Assembly (NCBI GenBank): GCA_020063565.1
Contig: JAICDB010000011.1
Coordinates: forward strand, 1-64,000
Origin: Clostridiales bacterium
Lineage (GTDB): Bacteria > Bacillota > DSM-16504 > Desulfitibacterales > JAICDB01
Length of the DNA stretch: 64,000 bases
Direction: 5' to 3'
Part shown: in pieces, positions 1 to 8,395 of the stretch
Layout of the letters: every line of letters begins with the position of its first letter
How positions within the stretch are numbered: the first letter of the stretch is position 1
Made by a program: the position numbers and the translations under genes
The notes under the pieces: model-generated
What the model was told of the DNA's origin: nothing
The model's database searches: none
What the model saw: the letters and a program-made list of their open reading frames with translations, nothing else

Positions 1-180
1 CTTAACTCAGCTTTACATGAGCATTTTAAGTTTTATTTGCCATCTGCTACCTTCTATTTCCATTTTTTAGGGAATCTTCATGTCCTATCTGACACTACCA
101 TAGGTTATGTTGTAAGTTTGACTTTAGAGACATTACTTAACAAAACATTTATAGACGGGGTTTATCAAAGTAAGGTATAA
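1..180 (+). CDS. C-terminal end of an unidentified gene entering from the left
   Basis: Frame 1 is open from the first base to a TAA at 178-180, giving 59 residues that end in NKTFIDGVYQSKV. The composition is hydrophobic and aromatic (FYLPSATFYFHFLG), which would suit a membrane protein. I do not recognise the family. A frame this long in AT-rich DNA, running straight into a promoter-like TATAAT at 176-181, favours the end of a real upstream gene, but chance cannot be excluded. Confidence 0.35.
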   Translation, partial: LNSALHEHFKFYLPSATFYFHFLGNLHVLSDTTIGYVVSLTLETLLNKTFIDGVYQSKV

Positions 181-230
181 TACTATCGGGTAAATTTTTC
201 TAAATTTTTTTGTAATAGGAGAAATGTCAA

Positions 231-755
231 TTGAAAAATTTAAAAACTTATTTCATTACAGGAATCGTTGTTTTATTACCCCTTGCTGCTTCTTTTTATG
301 TGCTTGCATATCTATTTAAAATTTTGGACGGTATGTCTGCAGACGTAATTAGTATTGCTCTAGGAAAACGGATTCCTGGCCTTGGAGTCGTTTTAACACT
401 ATTTATAGTTCTCCTGGTTGGTTTTTTAGCCACCAATATAATCGGCCGGACATTAATAGGGATTAGTGAGAAAATAATGTATCGTATTCCTATTGCAAGA
501 AGTATCTATAGGACTGTAAAACAGATTGTGGATTCCTTTTACCAGGGAGATAAAAAGTCCTTTAAAAAAGTTGTTCTTGTTGAATATCCCAGGAGAGATA
601 TGTATTCACTGGGTTTTCTTACTGGCGATACCAAAGGTGAAGCCCACTATAAAACAGGGGAGGAATTACTAAGCGTTTTTATACCTACTACTCCAAACCC
701 TACTTCAGGATACCTGCTTTTGGTTCCTCGAAGGGACGTAATTATATTAGAATGA
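231..755 (+). CDS. DUF502 family membrane protein, 3' end cut off by a repeat insertion
   Basis: A 174-residue protein with two N-terminal membrane segments (about residues 8-28 and 50-72) followed by a soluble domain with the DUF502 features RIPIARSIYRTVKQIVDSF and FIPTTPNPTSGYLLLVPR. The family's biochemical function is unknown. TTG at 231 is the start because AGGAGA lies about nine bases upstream and the nearby ATG at 224 is out of frame. The protein stops at IILE, just before the conserved C-terminal tail. A TGA at 753-755 sits at the edge of an interspersed repeat, and the missing tail (LKMIISGGVVVPP) reappears in the same frame about 100 bases downstream. The protein made here is therefore probably a truncated DUF502. 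Confidence 0.85.
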   Translation: MKNLKTYFITGIVVLLPLAASFYVLAYLFKILDGMSADVISIALGKRIPGLGVVLTLFIVLLVGFLATNIIGRTLIGISEKIMYRIPIARSIYRTVKQIVDSFYQGDKKSFKKVVLVEYPRRDMYSLGFLTGDTKGEAHYKTGEELLSVFIPTTPNPTSGYLLLVPRRDVIILE

Positions 756-855
756 TTGTTCGAAAAGGAGCACGATAGACACGAGAAGTTCAAGGCGGCG
801 CAGACTTTGAGCAGCGGAGCGTACATAAAAGTACGTGAGCAGCGGAGAAGTGATG
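755..855. repeat. Interspersed repeat family 1, copy 1 (5' half), inside the DUF502 gene
   Basis: It starts with TTGTTCGAAAAGGAGCACGA and matches the full-length copy at 34591-34748 through the AGCAGCGGAG segment, including a small CGTAC-loop-GTACG hairpin near 819-833. It then diverges into the remaining DUF502 tail. The 3' half, with its TTCGAAC terminus, is absent. TGAT occurs at both edges (753-756 and about 852-855) and may be a target duplication. Confidence 0.75.
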
Positions 856-944
856 GCCTTAAAATGATAATTTCAGGTGGGGTGGTTGTACCGCCTTACA
901 CACCAGGTGCTGAGTATCATGAAGTCAGTGTCTGCCGCGATTAA
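853..944 (+). pseudogene. Detached 3' end of the DUF502 gene
   Basis: In the same frame as the DUF502 gene at 231-755, this stretch encodes DGLKMIISGGVVVPPYTPG and a short tail ending in VSVCRD before TAA. The IISGGVVVP block is the usual C-terminal signature of DUF502 proteins, so it is the displaced end of the upstream gene. It would be translated only by readthrough of the TGA at 753-755, since it has no ribosome site of its own. Readthrough would insert about 32 repeat-encoded residues. Confidence 0.7.
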
Positions 945-982
945 TAACATAACTCTAAAATAACTCTTGAATTGTTATTTGG

Positions 983-1128
983 CTTGTTGTAAAATTAAAG
1001 CAACAAGCGACCATGAAGGTTGCGCACAACTCAGTTTTCACATTTTTAACGTAGGCCATGAAGGTCGTTGCGGTATGAAACCGGACTGCTCATGGTTTAT
1101 TTTATTTTCAGCAAAAGTTTGATATAAT
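983..1128 (+). promoter_or_regulatory. Structured intergenic leader with twin hairpins and an extended -10 promoter
   Basis: Most of the 480-base gap before cbiM holds inverted repeats. There is a 7-bp stem CTTGTTG/CAACAAG (983-1007). Two further hairpins share the same CC-ATGAA-GG top, at 1007-1023 (GCGACC/GGTTGC) and 1054-1066 (GGCC/GGTC). They are followed by TGATATAAT at 1120-1128, an extended -10 element without a good -35. The hairpins could belong to a regulatory RNA or an operator array. I cannot match them to a known riboswitch class. Confidence 0.4.
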
Positions 1129-1158
1129 GTCCTGAAAACCTTTAAGGAGGTGTAATCT

Positions 1159-1230
1159 TTGTATGTGAAGCAAATGCTTATTTTCGAAGAACGATTCTTT
1201 AATTCAAGACGTGATAAAATGTTGCGTTAA
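1159..1230 (+). CDS. Possible 23-residue leader peptide
   Basis: A near-perfect ribosome site, AAGGAGGTG at 1144-1152, precedes TTG at 1159. The frame gives 23 residues (MYVKQMLIFEERFF then NSRRDKMLR) and stops at TAA 1228-1230. It lies about 30 bases after an extended -10 promoter and upstream of the terminator before cbiM, so it could be a leader peptide or a free small protein. No family is recognised. The strong ribosome site is the only real argument for translation. Confidence 0.35.
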   Translation: MYVKQMLIFEERFFNSRRDKMLR

Positions 1231-1319
1231 AAATTTTCCAACCAGTGGGGTCAAAGGGTTTATTTATGTAGGCTCATAGGCTCAAAGAATTTTTGCTGTC
1301 AGAAACATGGAATTAACAC

Positions 1320-1376
1320 AGCCACGAAGGCTGAACACACTGTAGAAGTGGTGTATTAGCTTTTGGTGGCTTTTTT
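1320..1376 (+). terminator. Terminator / attenuator in front of cbiM
   Basis: The outer stem AGCCAC (from 1320) pairs with GTGGCT (to 1371) and runs into a T tract. An inner hairpin, ACACAC...GTGGTGT, lies within. It ends about 50 bases before the cbiM start, the position expected of a transcription-attenuation platform controlling the metal transporter. Confidence 0.55.
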
Positions 1377-1426
1377 ATTGCTTTCAAAATTATATATTTT
1401 CAAAATTATATAAAGGAGAGATACGT

Positions 1427-2479
1427 ATGCATATGGCAGACGCCTTGCTTTCACCGGGTGTGGGTGGAACCATGTGGGCAGCGACGGCAGGAGTCGCAGC
1501 TTATTCAATTAAAAAAGTTCAAAATGACATAGATGAGCAAAAAATACCTTTGATGGGGGTAATGGGTGCATTTGTATTTGCAGCCCAAATGATTAACTTT
1601 ACAATTCCCGCTACCGGATCCAGCGGGCATTTAGGAGGAGGTATGCTGCTCGCTATATTGCTGGGTCCTTATGCAGGCTTTCTTACCATGGCATCTATTT
1701 TAGTAATCCAAGCGTTATTTTTTGCGGATGGTGGTTTGCTTGCGTTGGGAAGCAATATTTTTAATCTTGGTTTTTATACATGCTTTATTGCATATCCTCT
1801 GATTTATAAAAGGATTATCCGCAAAGGGTACTCAACTGGCCGCATATTTACCGGGACATTATTAGCTTCTATTATAGGTCTTCAGCTTGGAGCGTTCAGT
1901 GTAGTTCTGCAAACGCTCTTTTCGGGTAAAACAGAGTTGCCCTTTGGTACGTTTGTAATGTTGATGCAGCCCATTCACCTTGCCATCGGAGTGGTAGAAG
2001 GTCTCGTCACTGCCGCTGTCGTTGGCTTCATTTGGAAGGCGCGCCCTGAAATTATTGAGAAAGCAGCGGCGGGTGAGGCGTTGGGCGGTATTTCAATCAA
2101 GAAGGTCCTTGCCGGGCTTGCCATTGTTGCAGTTATAACCGGTGGTATTTTCTCATGGTTTGCATCTGCATATCCTGATGGACTGGAATGGTCTATGTTA
2201 AATACTTCAGGTAAAGAGGAACTCGAGGCTCCGGACGGTATACATCAAACGCTGTCCTCTATTCAGGAGAAAATTGCGTTTTTGCCTGACTACAGCTTTA
2301 AGAACCAAGAACAGAAAGTAAGCGCTGATGCTCCAGAGACCGAAGAGGCATGGCCTGCTGTAAATGTCGGGACCAGTGTATCGGGACTGGTTGGCGGCGT
2401 AATGACTTTGCTTTTAGCTGCAATCACAGGTTTTAGTATATATGTGATTAAGAAAAGGGAAAAAGCAAGCGCTGTTTAG
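1427..2479 (+). CDS. cbiM: CbiM/NikM, Co2+ or Ni2+ ECF transporter substrate-binding membrane subunit, fused to a PDGLE domain
   Basis: A 350-residue integral membrane protein starting MHMADALLSPG. In this family His2 and the adjacent residues bind the metal, and the start is fixed because the N-terminus is a ligand. The body has the CbiM helices (for example IPATGSSGHLGGG and MQPIHLAIGVVEGLVTA). From about residue 225 a second part follows with two membrane helices around a PDGLEWSM motif, the PDGLE/CbiN-like domain, so no separate cbiN is needed. A good ribosome site (GGAGAG) precedes the ATG. Sequence alone does not separate cobalt from nickel. The corrinoid genes elsewhere in the window make cobalt attractive, but that is inference. 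Confidence 0.88.
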   Translation: MHMADALLSPGVGGTMWAATAGVAAYSIKKVQNDIDEQKIPLMGVMGAFVFAAQMINFTIPATGSSGHLGGGMLLAILLGPYAGFLTMASILVIQALFFADGGLLALGSNIFNLGFYTCFIAYPLIYKRIIRKGYSTGRIFTGTLLASIIGLQLGAFSVVLQTLFSGKTELPFGTFVMLMQPIHLAIGVVEGLVTAAVVGFIWKARPEIIEKAAAGEALGGISIKKVLAGLAIVAVITGGIFSWFASAYPDGLEWSMLNTSGKEELEAPDGIHQTLSSIQEKIAFLPDYSFKNQEQKVSADAPETEEAWPAVNVGTSVSGLVGGVMTLLLAAITGFSIYVIKKREKASAV

Positions 2480-2536
2480 AGGGAATGGAACAAGGCGGGG
2501 CTTTAAACGCCGCCATTACAATGTTAACAGGATTGG

Positions 2537-3358
2537 ATGATAGTCATGCCAAATCTAGTGGAATCATTATACAACATTAGAATACTTGATGAACTTGCAG
2601 AAAAAAGAACAATTATTCATAATATACATCCGCTCATGAAAGTCTTAACAACAGGCGTATATTTAATGGTGACTGTATCCTTTGGTAAGTATGAGTTAAG
2701 CGGTTTGTTGCCACTTATATTTTATCCCGTTGTTTTGATAACTCTGGCAGATATCCCCATAGTTCCGATTTTCAAAAGGGTACTTTTGGTTTTACCTTTG
2801 ATAATCGGCATAGGATTATTTAACCCTCTGTTTGATAAAAACCCAATGATTGTATTGCCATGGATTCAGATTTCAGGAGGTTGGATATCTTTTTTTTCAA
2901 TCCTGATTAAAGGCTTTTTAACAATACTGGCGGCACTTATTCTTATAGCTACCACAGGAATGACAAGAATTGCGTCGGCGCTTAGAATTATGAGGATACC
3001 CAGGTTGTTTATTATGCAACTTCTTCTAACATACAGATATATCTCTGTGCTGATTGAGGAAGTTGGCCGTGTGGTACGTGCCTATTCATTGCGTTCTCCG
3101 GGTGAAAAAGGCATCAGATTTAGCAACTGGGGTTCGTTAACAGGACAGTTGCTTATCAGGACATTAGAAAGAGCCCAACGTGTTTATCATTCGATGTGCT
3201 GCAGGGGATTTGCAGGAGAGTATAATGTTGGTAGAGAAAAAGGAATGGGGATTGGAGATATTGTATATTTTGTTGGATGGAGTTTATACTTTGTAATAAT
3301 ACGCTATTTCAATATTCCGGCCATGATAGGTTCATTAATGATGGGAGTAGGAAAATAA
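2537..3358 (+). CDS. cbiQ: CbiQ, ECF transporter transmembrane (T) subunit for Co/Ni
   Basis: A 273-residue membrane protein with several hydrophobic helices and the EcfT/CbiQ coupling region. The two short Arg-Gly motifs (VVRAYSLRSPG and MCCRGFAGEYN, about residues 177-230) contact the ATPase. The second gene of cbiMQO, it begins 57 bases after cbiM and ends one base before the cbiO ATG. Starts at 2537 or at Met4 (2546) are both possible, and ribosome-site strength does not decide. It energises metal uptake through CbiM by coupling CbiO. Confidence 0.88.
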   Translation: MIVMPNLVESLYNIRILDELAEKRTIIHNIHPLMKVLTTGVYLMVTVSFGKYELSGLLPLIFYPVVLITLADIPIVPIFKRVLLVLPLIIGIGLFNPLFDKNPMIVLPWIQISGGWISFFSILIKGFLTILAALILIATTGMTRIASALRIMRIPRLFIMQLLLTYRYISVLIEEVGRVVRAYSLRSPGEKGIRFSNWGSLTGQLLIRTLERAQRVYHSMCCRGFAGEYNVGREKGMGIGDIVYFVGWSLYFVIIRYFNIPAMIGSLMMGVGK

Positions 3359-3359
3359 G

Positions 3360-4112
3360 ATGAGTCATCATATTATACAAGTAAACAATTTAAAATATAA
3401 GTATCCTGACGGACGAGAGGCGTTGAATGGAGTTACCTTCCGAATAACACATGGAGAGTCCATAGGTATCGTAGGTGCAAATGGTGCAGGCAAGTCTACA
3501 TTATTAATGCATCTTGTTGGTGTGTTGTTTCCGGATGAAGGAGAAATTAGCGTAGGTGATGTGCCAGTAACTAAGAAAACATTGCCGGTGATACGGCAAA
3601 GAGTGGGGATGGTTTTCCAGGAGCCAGATGACCAGCTGTTTATGACAACTGTCTATGATGATGTAGCCTTTGGGCCACGTAACTATAAATTACCTGAGGA
3701 AGAGGTTGAGAAGAGGGTAAAAAGTTCACTTGATACTGTTGGAATTCTACACTTGAAGGACAGACCTCCGTACAAGCTTTCAGGTGGAGAAAAACGTGCG
3801 GCAGCTATTGCGACGGTGTTGGCCATGAATCCTGATATTCTTGTTATGGACGAACCTACATCTGCTCTTGACCCGAAATCAAGACGTCGTTTGATAATGC
3901 TTCTTCAAAGCTTTACCCATACAAAAATAATTGCAACTCATGATATGGACATGGTATTTGAGCTTTGCGAAAGAACAATTATTTTGCAGGATGGGAAGGT
4001 AATAACTGACGGGCCTACAGCGAAAATTCTTAGTAATGTGGAATTGATGGAAGAATGCGGGCTGGAGCTTCCCCTGGGTTTACAGGGCTGTCCGGTCTGC
4101 GGCACAAAATAA
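3360..4112 (+). CDS. cbiO: CbiO, ATPase of the Co/Ni ECF transporter
   Basis: A 250-residue ABC ATPase with Walker A GANGAGKSTLLMHLVG (about residues 37-52), Q-loop VFQEPDDQLF, signature LSGGEKRAAAIA, Walker B ILVMDEPTSALDP and switch His in ATHDMD. The EPDDQLF sequence after the Q-loop is typical of ECF-type ATPases. It starts one base after cbiQ stops and closes the operon. A C-terminal CPVC pair (residues 245-248) is not needed for ATPase function. The next promoter lies only about 25 bases downstream. Confidence 0.92.
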   Translation: MSHHIIQVNNLKYKYPDGREALNGVTFRITHGESIGIVGANGAGKSTLLMHLVGVLFPDEGEISVGDVPVTKKTLPVIRQRVGMVFQEPDDQLFMTTVYDDVAFGPRNYKLPEEEVEKRVKSSLDTVGILHLKDRPPYKLSGGEKRAAAIATVLAMNPDILVMDEPTSALDPKSRRRLIMLLQSFTHTKIIATHDMDMVFELCERTIILQDGKVITDGPTAKILSNVELMEECGLELPLGLQGCPVCGTK

Positions 4113-4135
4113 CCACAAAAATCTTTGTCTACCTC

Positions 4136-4164
4136 TTGTCAGCAGTAAATAATGATGGTATAAT
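4136..4164 (+). promoter_or_regulatory. Sigma-A type promoter for the T-box operon
   Basis: TTGTCA at 4136-4141 and TATAAT at 4159-4164 are separated by 17 bases. The RNA would start about 15-20 bases before the T-box leader, as expected. Confidence 0.7.
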
Positions 4165-4189
4165 TCTAGTCAAATTTATACCTTAAAAG

Positions 4190-4476
4190 CTGTGATGGAG
4201 AAAAGTAAGTTTACTGAAACCTTCCAGGGAGGAAGCGCCATCGACTGGAAGCGCTTCCAAAGGGAAAGTAAGCTGAAGTTCACTCCTGAGCTGCAGGCTG
4301 AAGCATGGCGCATTTTGCCAGTGTTGTAGGCTGGGCCGGTTTTCTCCCGCCGTTACTTGGGAGGGGTATCGGAAATTTAGTATTTCCCGTACCTTAATGA
4401 GTGGGCAAGTTATATTTGCCAAATAGGGTGGTACCGCGAAACCTTTCGTCCCTTTGGATGGAAGGTTTTTTTATTT
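4190..4476 (+). promoter_or_regulatory. T-box leader upstream of phenylacetate-CoA ligase, probable Phe (TTC) specifier
   Basis: The conserved T-box AGGGTGGTACCGCG is at 4425-4438, followed by a terminator stem (AACCTTTC...GGAAGGTT plus T tract, about 4439-4476). Stem I lies upstream. The region GAAG-TTC-ACTCCTGAG places TTC at 4279-4281 as the likely specifier codon, implying sensing of uncharged tRNA-Phe. When Phe is scarce, readthrough would express the ligase and ACT genes. The T-box call is secure. The specifier is my alignment by eye. Confidence 0.9.
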
Positions 4477-4502
4477 ATTTGAATAAAAAGGGAGGTTAAT
4501 TC

Positions 4503-5801
4503 ATGTACTGGAACGAAAAACATGAATGTATACCAAGGGAAGAACTTGAAGAGCTGCAGTTACAAAGATTAAAGGAAACGGTTGAAAGATGTTACTTTAA
4601 TGTTCCTCACTATCGCAAAGTGATGCAGGAGTTACAGCTGGAACCGGAGGATATCCAAAGTTTAGATGATTTAAAAAAGCTTCCATTTACTACAAAGCAG
4701 GATTTACGGGACAATTATCCTTATGGCATGTTTGCAGTACCTTTAAGTGAGGTTGTGAGAATTCATTCTTCTTCCGGAACCACAGGAAAACCTACTGTTG
4801 TGGGATACACGAGAGGCGATATAACAACCTGGTCTGAGCTAATGGCGCGTTCCCTTGTCTGTGGAGGTGCAGGCAGAGATGATGTGATTCACAATGCATA
4901 TGGCTACGGTCTTTTTACGGGAGGATTAGGAGTACATTATGGAGCGGAGCGTCTTGGCGCTTCTGTAATTCCCATCTCCGGAGGCAATACCAAAAGGCAG
5001 ATAATGATCATGAAGGATTATGGCAGTACAATCCTTACCTGTACACCTTCCTATGCACTTTATATTGCAGAGGTTATTAATGAACTGGGAATGAAACCGG
5101 AGGACTTGAAACTTAAAGTAGGTATTTTCGGTGCAGAGCCATGGTCCGAAAATATGCGGAAGGAGATAGAAGAAAAGCTTGGAATTTCTGCAATTGATAT
5201 CTATGGATTAAGTGAGATTATCGGTCCGGGCGTGGCAGTGGAATGCCAGGATAAATCGGGCTTGCACATCTGGGAAGATCATTTCCTGCCTGAAATAATT
5301 GACCCTGAAACAGGTGAAACACTACCGCCTGGAGAAGAAGGTGAGCTTGTCATTACCTCACTTACTAAAGAAGCCTTACCGGTACTAAGGTATCGAACAA
5401 GGGATATTGCCCGCTTGATTACGGAGCCGTGCCCGTGCGGAAGAACGGCTTATAAGGTTACGAGAATTGGTGGAAGAACGGATGATATGCTTATTATTCG
5501 AGGAGTAAATGTTTTTCCCTCTCAAATCGAGCATGTGCTTTTAGAAACAGGCTATGCTGAACCCCATTATCAGTTAATAGTGGATCGAAAAGGTACCATG
5601 GATACACTGACTGTTATGGTGGAAGTATCCGAAAATGTTTTTTCAGATGAAGTCAGGAAACTTGAACAGCTTGAATATACTATTAAAAATGAACTGGAGA
5701 CAACTTTAGGGATTAGTGTGGGGGTTAAACTCGTTGAACCGAAGACTATAGCCAGGAGCGAAGGAAAGGCTAAAAGAGTTATTGACAATAGAAAAGCGTA
5801 A
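4503..5801 (+). CDS. paaK: Phenylacetate-CoA ligase (AMP-forming)
   Basis: A 432-residue acyl-adenylate-forming enzyme of the PaaK type, the usual length. It carries the P-loop-like [18 protein letters not shown] (about residues 90-107), the adenylation motif [10 protein letters not shown] and the C-terminal-domain lysine region. It converts phenylacetate or a related arylacetate plus ATP and CoA to the thioester. Such enzymes often pair with indolepyruvate ferredoxin oxidoreductase in aromatic amino acid metabolism. The T-box and the following ACT gene suggest it serves aromatic amino acid salvage or synthesis rather than phenylacetate catabolism. The start has GGGAGG upstream. Confidence 0.9.
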   Translation: MYWNEKHECIPREELEELQLQRLKETVERCYFNVPHYRKVMQELQLEPEDIQSLDDLKKLPFTTKQDLRDNYPYGMFAVPLSEVVRIHSSSGTTGKPTVVGYTRGDITTWSELMARSLVCGGAGRDDVIHNAYGYGLFTGGLGVHYGAERLGASVIPISGGNTKRQIMIMKDYGSTILTCTPSYALYIAEVINELGMKPEDLKLKVGIFGAEPWSENMRKEIEEKLGISAIDIYGLSEIIGPGVAVECQDKSGLHIWEDHFLPEIIDPETGETLPPGEEGELVITSLTKEALPVLRYRTRDIARLITEPCPCGRTAYKVTRIGGRTDDMLIIRGVNVFPSQIEHVLLETGYAEPHYQLIVDRKGTMDTLTVMVEVSENVFSDEVRKLEQLEYTIKNELETTLGISVGVKLVEPKTIARSEGKAKRVIDNRKA

Positions 5802-5819
5802 AGGGGGTATGTAAAAACT

Positions 5820-6239
5820 ATGCTGAAACAACTTTCTGTTTTTCTGGAAAATAAGACCGGGAGATTAACGGCTGTTACCGAAATTTTAGCAGAATACAAT
5901 ATTAACATTAGAGCATTATCTCTGGCAGATACGTCTGACTTTGGAATTTTAAGGCTTATTGTAAATGAACCTAAAAAGGCATATGAGATTTTGAAAAAGG
6001 ATGGCTTTACAGTAAGAATTACAGATGTAATTGGCGTGGAAATGCCTGACAGGCCGGGGGGACTCAACGGGGTATTACAGGTTATGAAATCTGAAGGAAT
6101 TAATATTGAGTATTTATACGCCTTTTTAGGCACCAACGGGAGGGGAGCAGTGGTAATTTTCCGTGTTGAAAATATGGAAAAGGCAATGGAAATATTACAG
6201 GAAAAGGGAATACAGGTGCTTTCGCCAGCGGAATTATAA
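5820..6239 (+). CDS. Tandem ACT-domain protein
   Basis: 139 residues made of two ACT domains, about residues 3-70 (LSVFLENKTGRLTAVTEIL) and 72-139 (VEMPDRPGGLNGVLQVM). ACT domains bind small ligands, typically amino acids, and such stand-alone proteins often sit beside paaK and are predicted to sense aromatic amino acids. It follows the ligase by 18 bases in the same T-box transcription unit and ends before a terminator. The partner protein is unknown. Confidence 0.85.
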   Translation: MLKQLSVFLENKTGRLTAVTEILAEYNINIRALSLADTSDFGILRLIVNEPKKAYEILKKDGFTVRITDVIGVEMPDRPGGLNGVLQVMKSEGINIEYLYAFLGTNGRGAVVIFRVENMEKAMEILQEKGIQVLSPAEL

Positions 6240-6242
6240 TGA

Positions 6243-6282
6243 AAAACGCAGTGAACTTTTCGTTTGCTGCGTTTAATTTTTG
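6243..6282 (+). terminator. Rho-independent terminator after the paaK-ACT operon
   Basis: AAACGCAG pairs with CTGCGTTT, followed by AATTTTTG. It separates the T-box operon from the symporter gene. Confidence 0.7.
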
Positions 6283-6350
6283 TTTTACTACACTTAAGAA
6301 TTGGCATATTATTAAATTACCAGAGAATAAAAAATTGAGGAGATGGCGGA

Positions 6351-7751
6351 GTGTTGACACTTGTACATAGCATAAGTATTTTAGTTACACTTAGTTTTGT
6401 AGGTGCTGTGGGAATATATTCGGCAAGGCTTGTGAAAAGTGCTAAAGATTTTTCAGTGGGGGGCAGAAATCTCGGTACTCTACTTGTAGCAGGTGCTTTA
6501 GTGGGTTCTTTTATTGGCGGCACCTCAACTATCGGTACTGCGCAGATCGGTTATACTCTGGGAATTAGTGGCGTGTGGTTTACACTGGGTGCAGGAATAA
6601 GTTGTATTGTAATGGGAGTTTTTCTAGCAAAGCCCTTAAGGGAATCAGAAGTAGATACCATTCCAACCTTCTTAGAAGCTACGTATGGTAAGAGGGCGGC
6701 TACTTGGGTAACCTTCTTTACCTCAGTAGGAATGCTAATTCAAATTGCTGCTCAGGTCCTGGCATCTATCCCCTTAATTACCAGTATCTTTCCGCTAGAG
6801 CCATATATAGCTGCGGTAACTGTGATGATTCTTATTGTAAGTTATGTTATATTTGGAGGTGCTTGGGGAACTTCCCTTGTTGGACTTACAAAAACAATAC
6901 TTTTATATACATCACTTTTTGTGGCCGGGTGCATAAGTTTAAAATTATTTGGTGGAATAAATGGACTTCTAGATTCTTTTACTCCCCAGCCCTGGTTTAA
7001 TCTCTTTCCCCATGGAATATCTCAGGAACTGGCCTCCGGCTTTTCTGTTATTGTTGGTTTTACTTCAACACAGAGTTATTTGCAGGTAATATTTTCGGGA
7101 CGTGACGTGAAGGCATCCCGCAAAGGGGCTGTCCTGGCCGGACTTATTATACCTTTTATTGGCCTTGCCAGTGTATCTATCGGAATGTTCATGGCAATTC
7201 ACTATCCGGATATAAATCCAGCAGAGGCGCTCCCACTTTATGTTTTAAAGCATTTAAATCCCTGGTTGGGGGGAGTGGTACTTGCTACCCTCCTGGTTTC
7301 TCTTGTCATGACCGGTTCTGCTCTTGCCCTGGGTGTTAGCACTATTTGGAGCCAGAATATCTATAAGGAATTATTGCGGAGAGAAGCCAGTGATGGAGAG
7401 CTCCTCTGGGTTTCCAGGTTGATGGTTCTCCTGACAGCCCTTATCGTAATTGTTTTTGTTTTAGGTAATACCAACTCCTTAATTTTAAAGTGGGCATTCC
7501 TATCTATGGCTATCCGGGGAGTAACAGTCTTTTTACCTTTGTTTGGAGCAGTATTTTTTAAAAAATATATGGACCGGGGAGCAGGTACAATTGCAGTTAG
7601 CGTGGCTCCGACAGCTGCAGTGATCTGGGCTGTGCTGGGGTATGAAACAATTCAGCCTTTATATCTTGGCTTGATTTTAAGCTTTGTTATTCTTTTTGCA
7701 GGTTTTTTAAAAAAATATCACAAAAAGTTGGATAAAATGTGCAAGATTTGA
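6351..7751 (+). CDS. Sodium:solute symporter family protein
   Basis: A 466-residue SSS-family transporter with about 13 hydrophobic helices. Family features include KDFSVGGRNLG near residue 33, LVGSFIGGTSTIGTAQIGY (about 52-70) and the FGGAWGTSLVG loop (about 163-173). GTG at 6351 with GAGGAG upstream is the start. The substrate cannot be read from sequence. The preceding aromatic acid genes allow an aromatic or organic acid, but a terminator separates them and the link is weak. Confidence 0.85.
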   Translation: MLTLVHSISILVTLSFVGAVGIYSARLVKSAKDFSVGGRNLGTLLVAGALVGSFIGGTSTIGTAQIGYTLGISGVWFTLGAGISCIVMGVFLAKPLRESEVDTIPTFLEATYGKRAATWVTFFTSVGMLIQIAAQVLASIPLITSIFPLEPYIAAVTVMILIVSYVIFGGAWGTSLVGLTKTILLYTSLFVAGCISLKLFGGINGLLDSFTPQPWFNLFPHGISQELASGFSVIVGFTSTQSYLQVIFSGRDVKASRKGAVLAGLIIPFIGLASVSIGMFMAIHYPDINPAEALPLYVLKHLNPWLGGVVLATLLVSLVMTGSALALGVSTIWSQNIYKELLRREASDGELLWVSRLMVLLTALIVIVFVLGNTNSLILKWAFLSMAIRGVTVFLPLFGAVFFKKYMDRGAGTIAVSVAPTAAVIWAVLGYETIQPLYLGLILSFVILFAGFLKKYHKKLDKMCKI

Positions 7752-7801
7752 GATAAAAAAATTGTAGTATATTATAGAGCAGGTTAGGAGGAAGTGAGTG
7801 C

Positions 7802-8395
7802 GTGGACAGGCTAAGTGATGAAGCGTTAGTTGATCTGATTTTAAAAGGTGAAAAAACGGCCTTTGGGGTATTAATTAAACGCTATGAAAAGCAGATCTAC
7901 AGCCTGGCATATCGCCTGACCAATAATAAGGACGATGCTCAGGATTTTGCCCAGGAGGCATTTTTGAAGATATATAATAACCTGGATAAATATGATAAAG
8001 GCAGACCTTTTTTTCCCTGGATGTACAAGGTGGCATCCAATGTCTGTTACAGTGAGCTCAGGCAAAGTAAACCACAGGCTAATGAGGTTCCGCTGGAAAA
8101 GGTAATAGAGTTTTCACCTTTAATTCCGGATAAATCCACGCATCCAGAGGAATACTCTCAAACAAGGGAGGTTCAACGGCTGGTAAAGCAAGCCGTAGCC
8201 GAACTCCCGGAAAAATACAGGGTACCTTTGGTTTTAAAATACCTGGAAGACATGTCCTATAAGGAAATCTCCGAGATCATGGAAATTCCCGTTAGTACCA
8301 TAGAAACGCGGTTATATCGAGGCAGAGCCTTACTACAAAAAAGATTGTCGGTTACATTGGAAAGGGGGGAGCGCGATGAAGTTTCAGGAAAGTAA
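7802..8395 (+). CDS. ECF-family RNA polymerase sigma factor (SigW/RpoE-like)
   Basis: 197 residues with sigma region 2 (YEKQIYSLAYRLTNNKDDAQDFAQEAFLK split around residues 28-56; FPWMYKVASN near 73) and region 4 (LPEKYRVPLVLKYLEDMSY and EISEIMEIPVSTIETRLYRG) about residues 139-175. It starts at GTG 7802 and overlaps the downstream anti-sigma gene by 20 bases, the usual arrangement of a sigma/anti-sigma pair under translational coupling. The signal it answers is not evident. Confidence 0.92.
   Translation: MDRLSDEALVDLILKGEKTAFGVLIKRYEKQIYSLAYRLTNNKDDAQDFAQEAFLKIYNNLDKYDKGRPFFPWMYKVASNVCYSELRQSKPQANEVPLEKVIEFSPLIPDKSTHPEEYSQTREVQRLVKQAVAELPEKYRVPLVLKYLEDMSYKEISEIMEIPVSTIETRLYRGRALLQKRLSVTLERGERDEVSGK

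Noticed and set aside
983-1066. Repeated CCATGAAGG motifs considered as a CRISPR array
   Set aside because: Only two copies, as imperfect hairpins of different stems, without regular spacers or cas genes.
1320-1376. Leader of cbiM considered as a cobalamin riboswitch
   Set aside because: No B12 box (AGCCAGGAAACC-type) or other cobalamin aptamer motif is present, unlike the three clear aptamers at 44160, 44536 and 63540.
5570-6307. 245-codon frame on the minus strand across paaK and the ACT gene
   Set aside because: It lies opposite two well-supported genes, has low-complexity Ser/Ile composition and no ribosome site, so it is a shadow frame.
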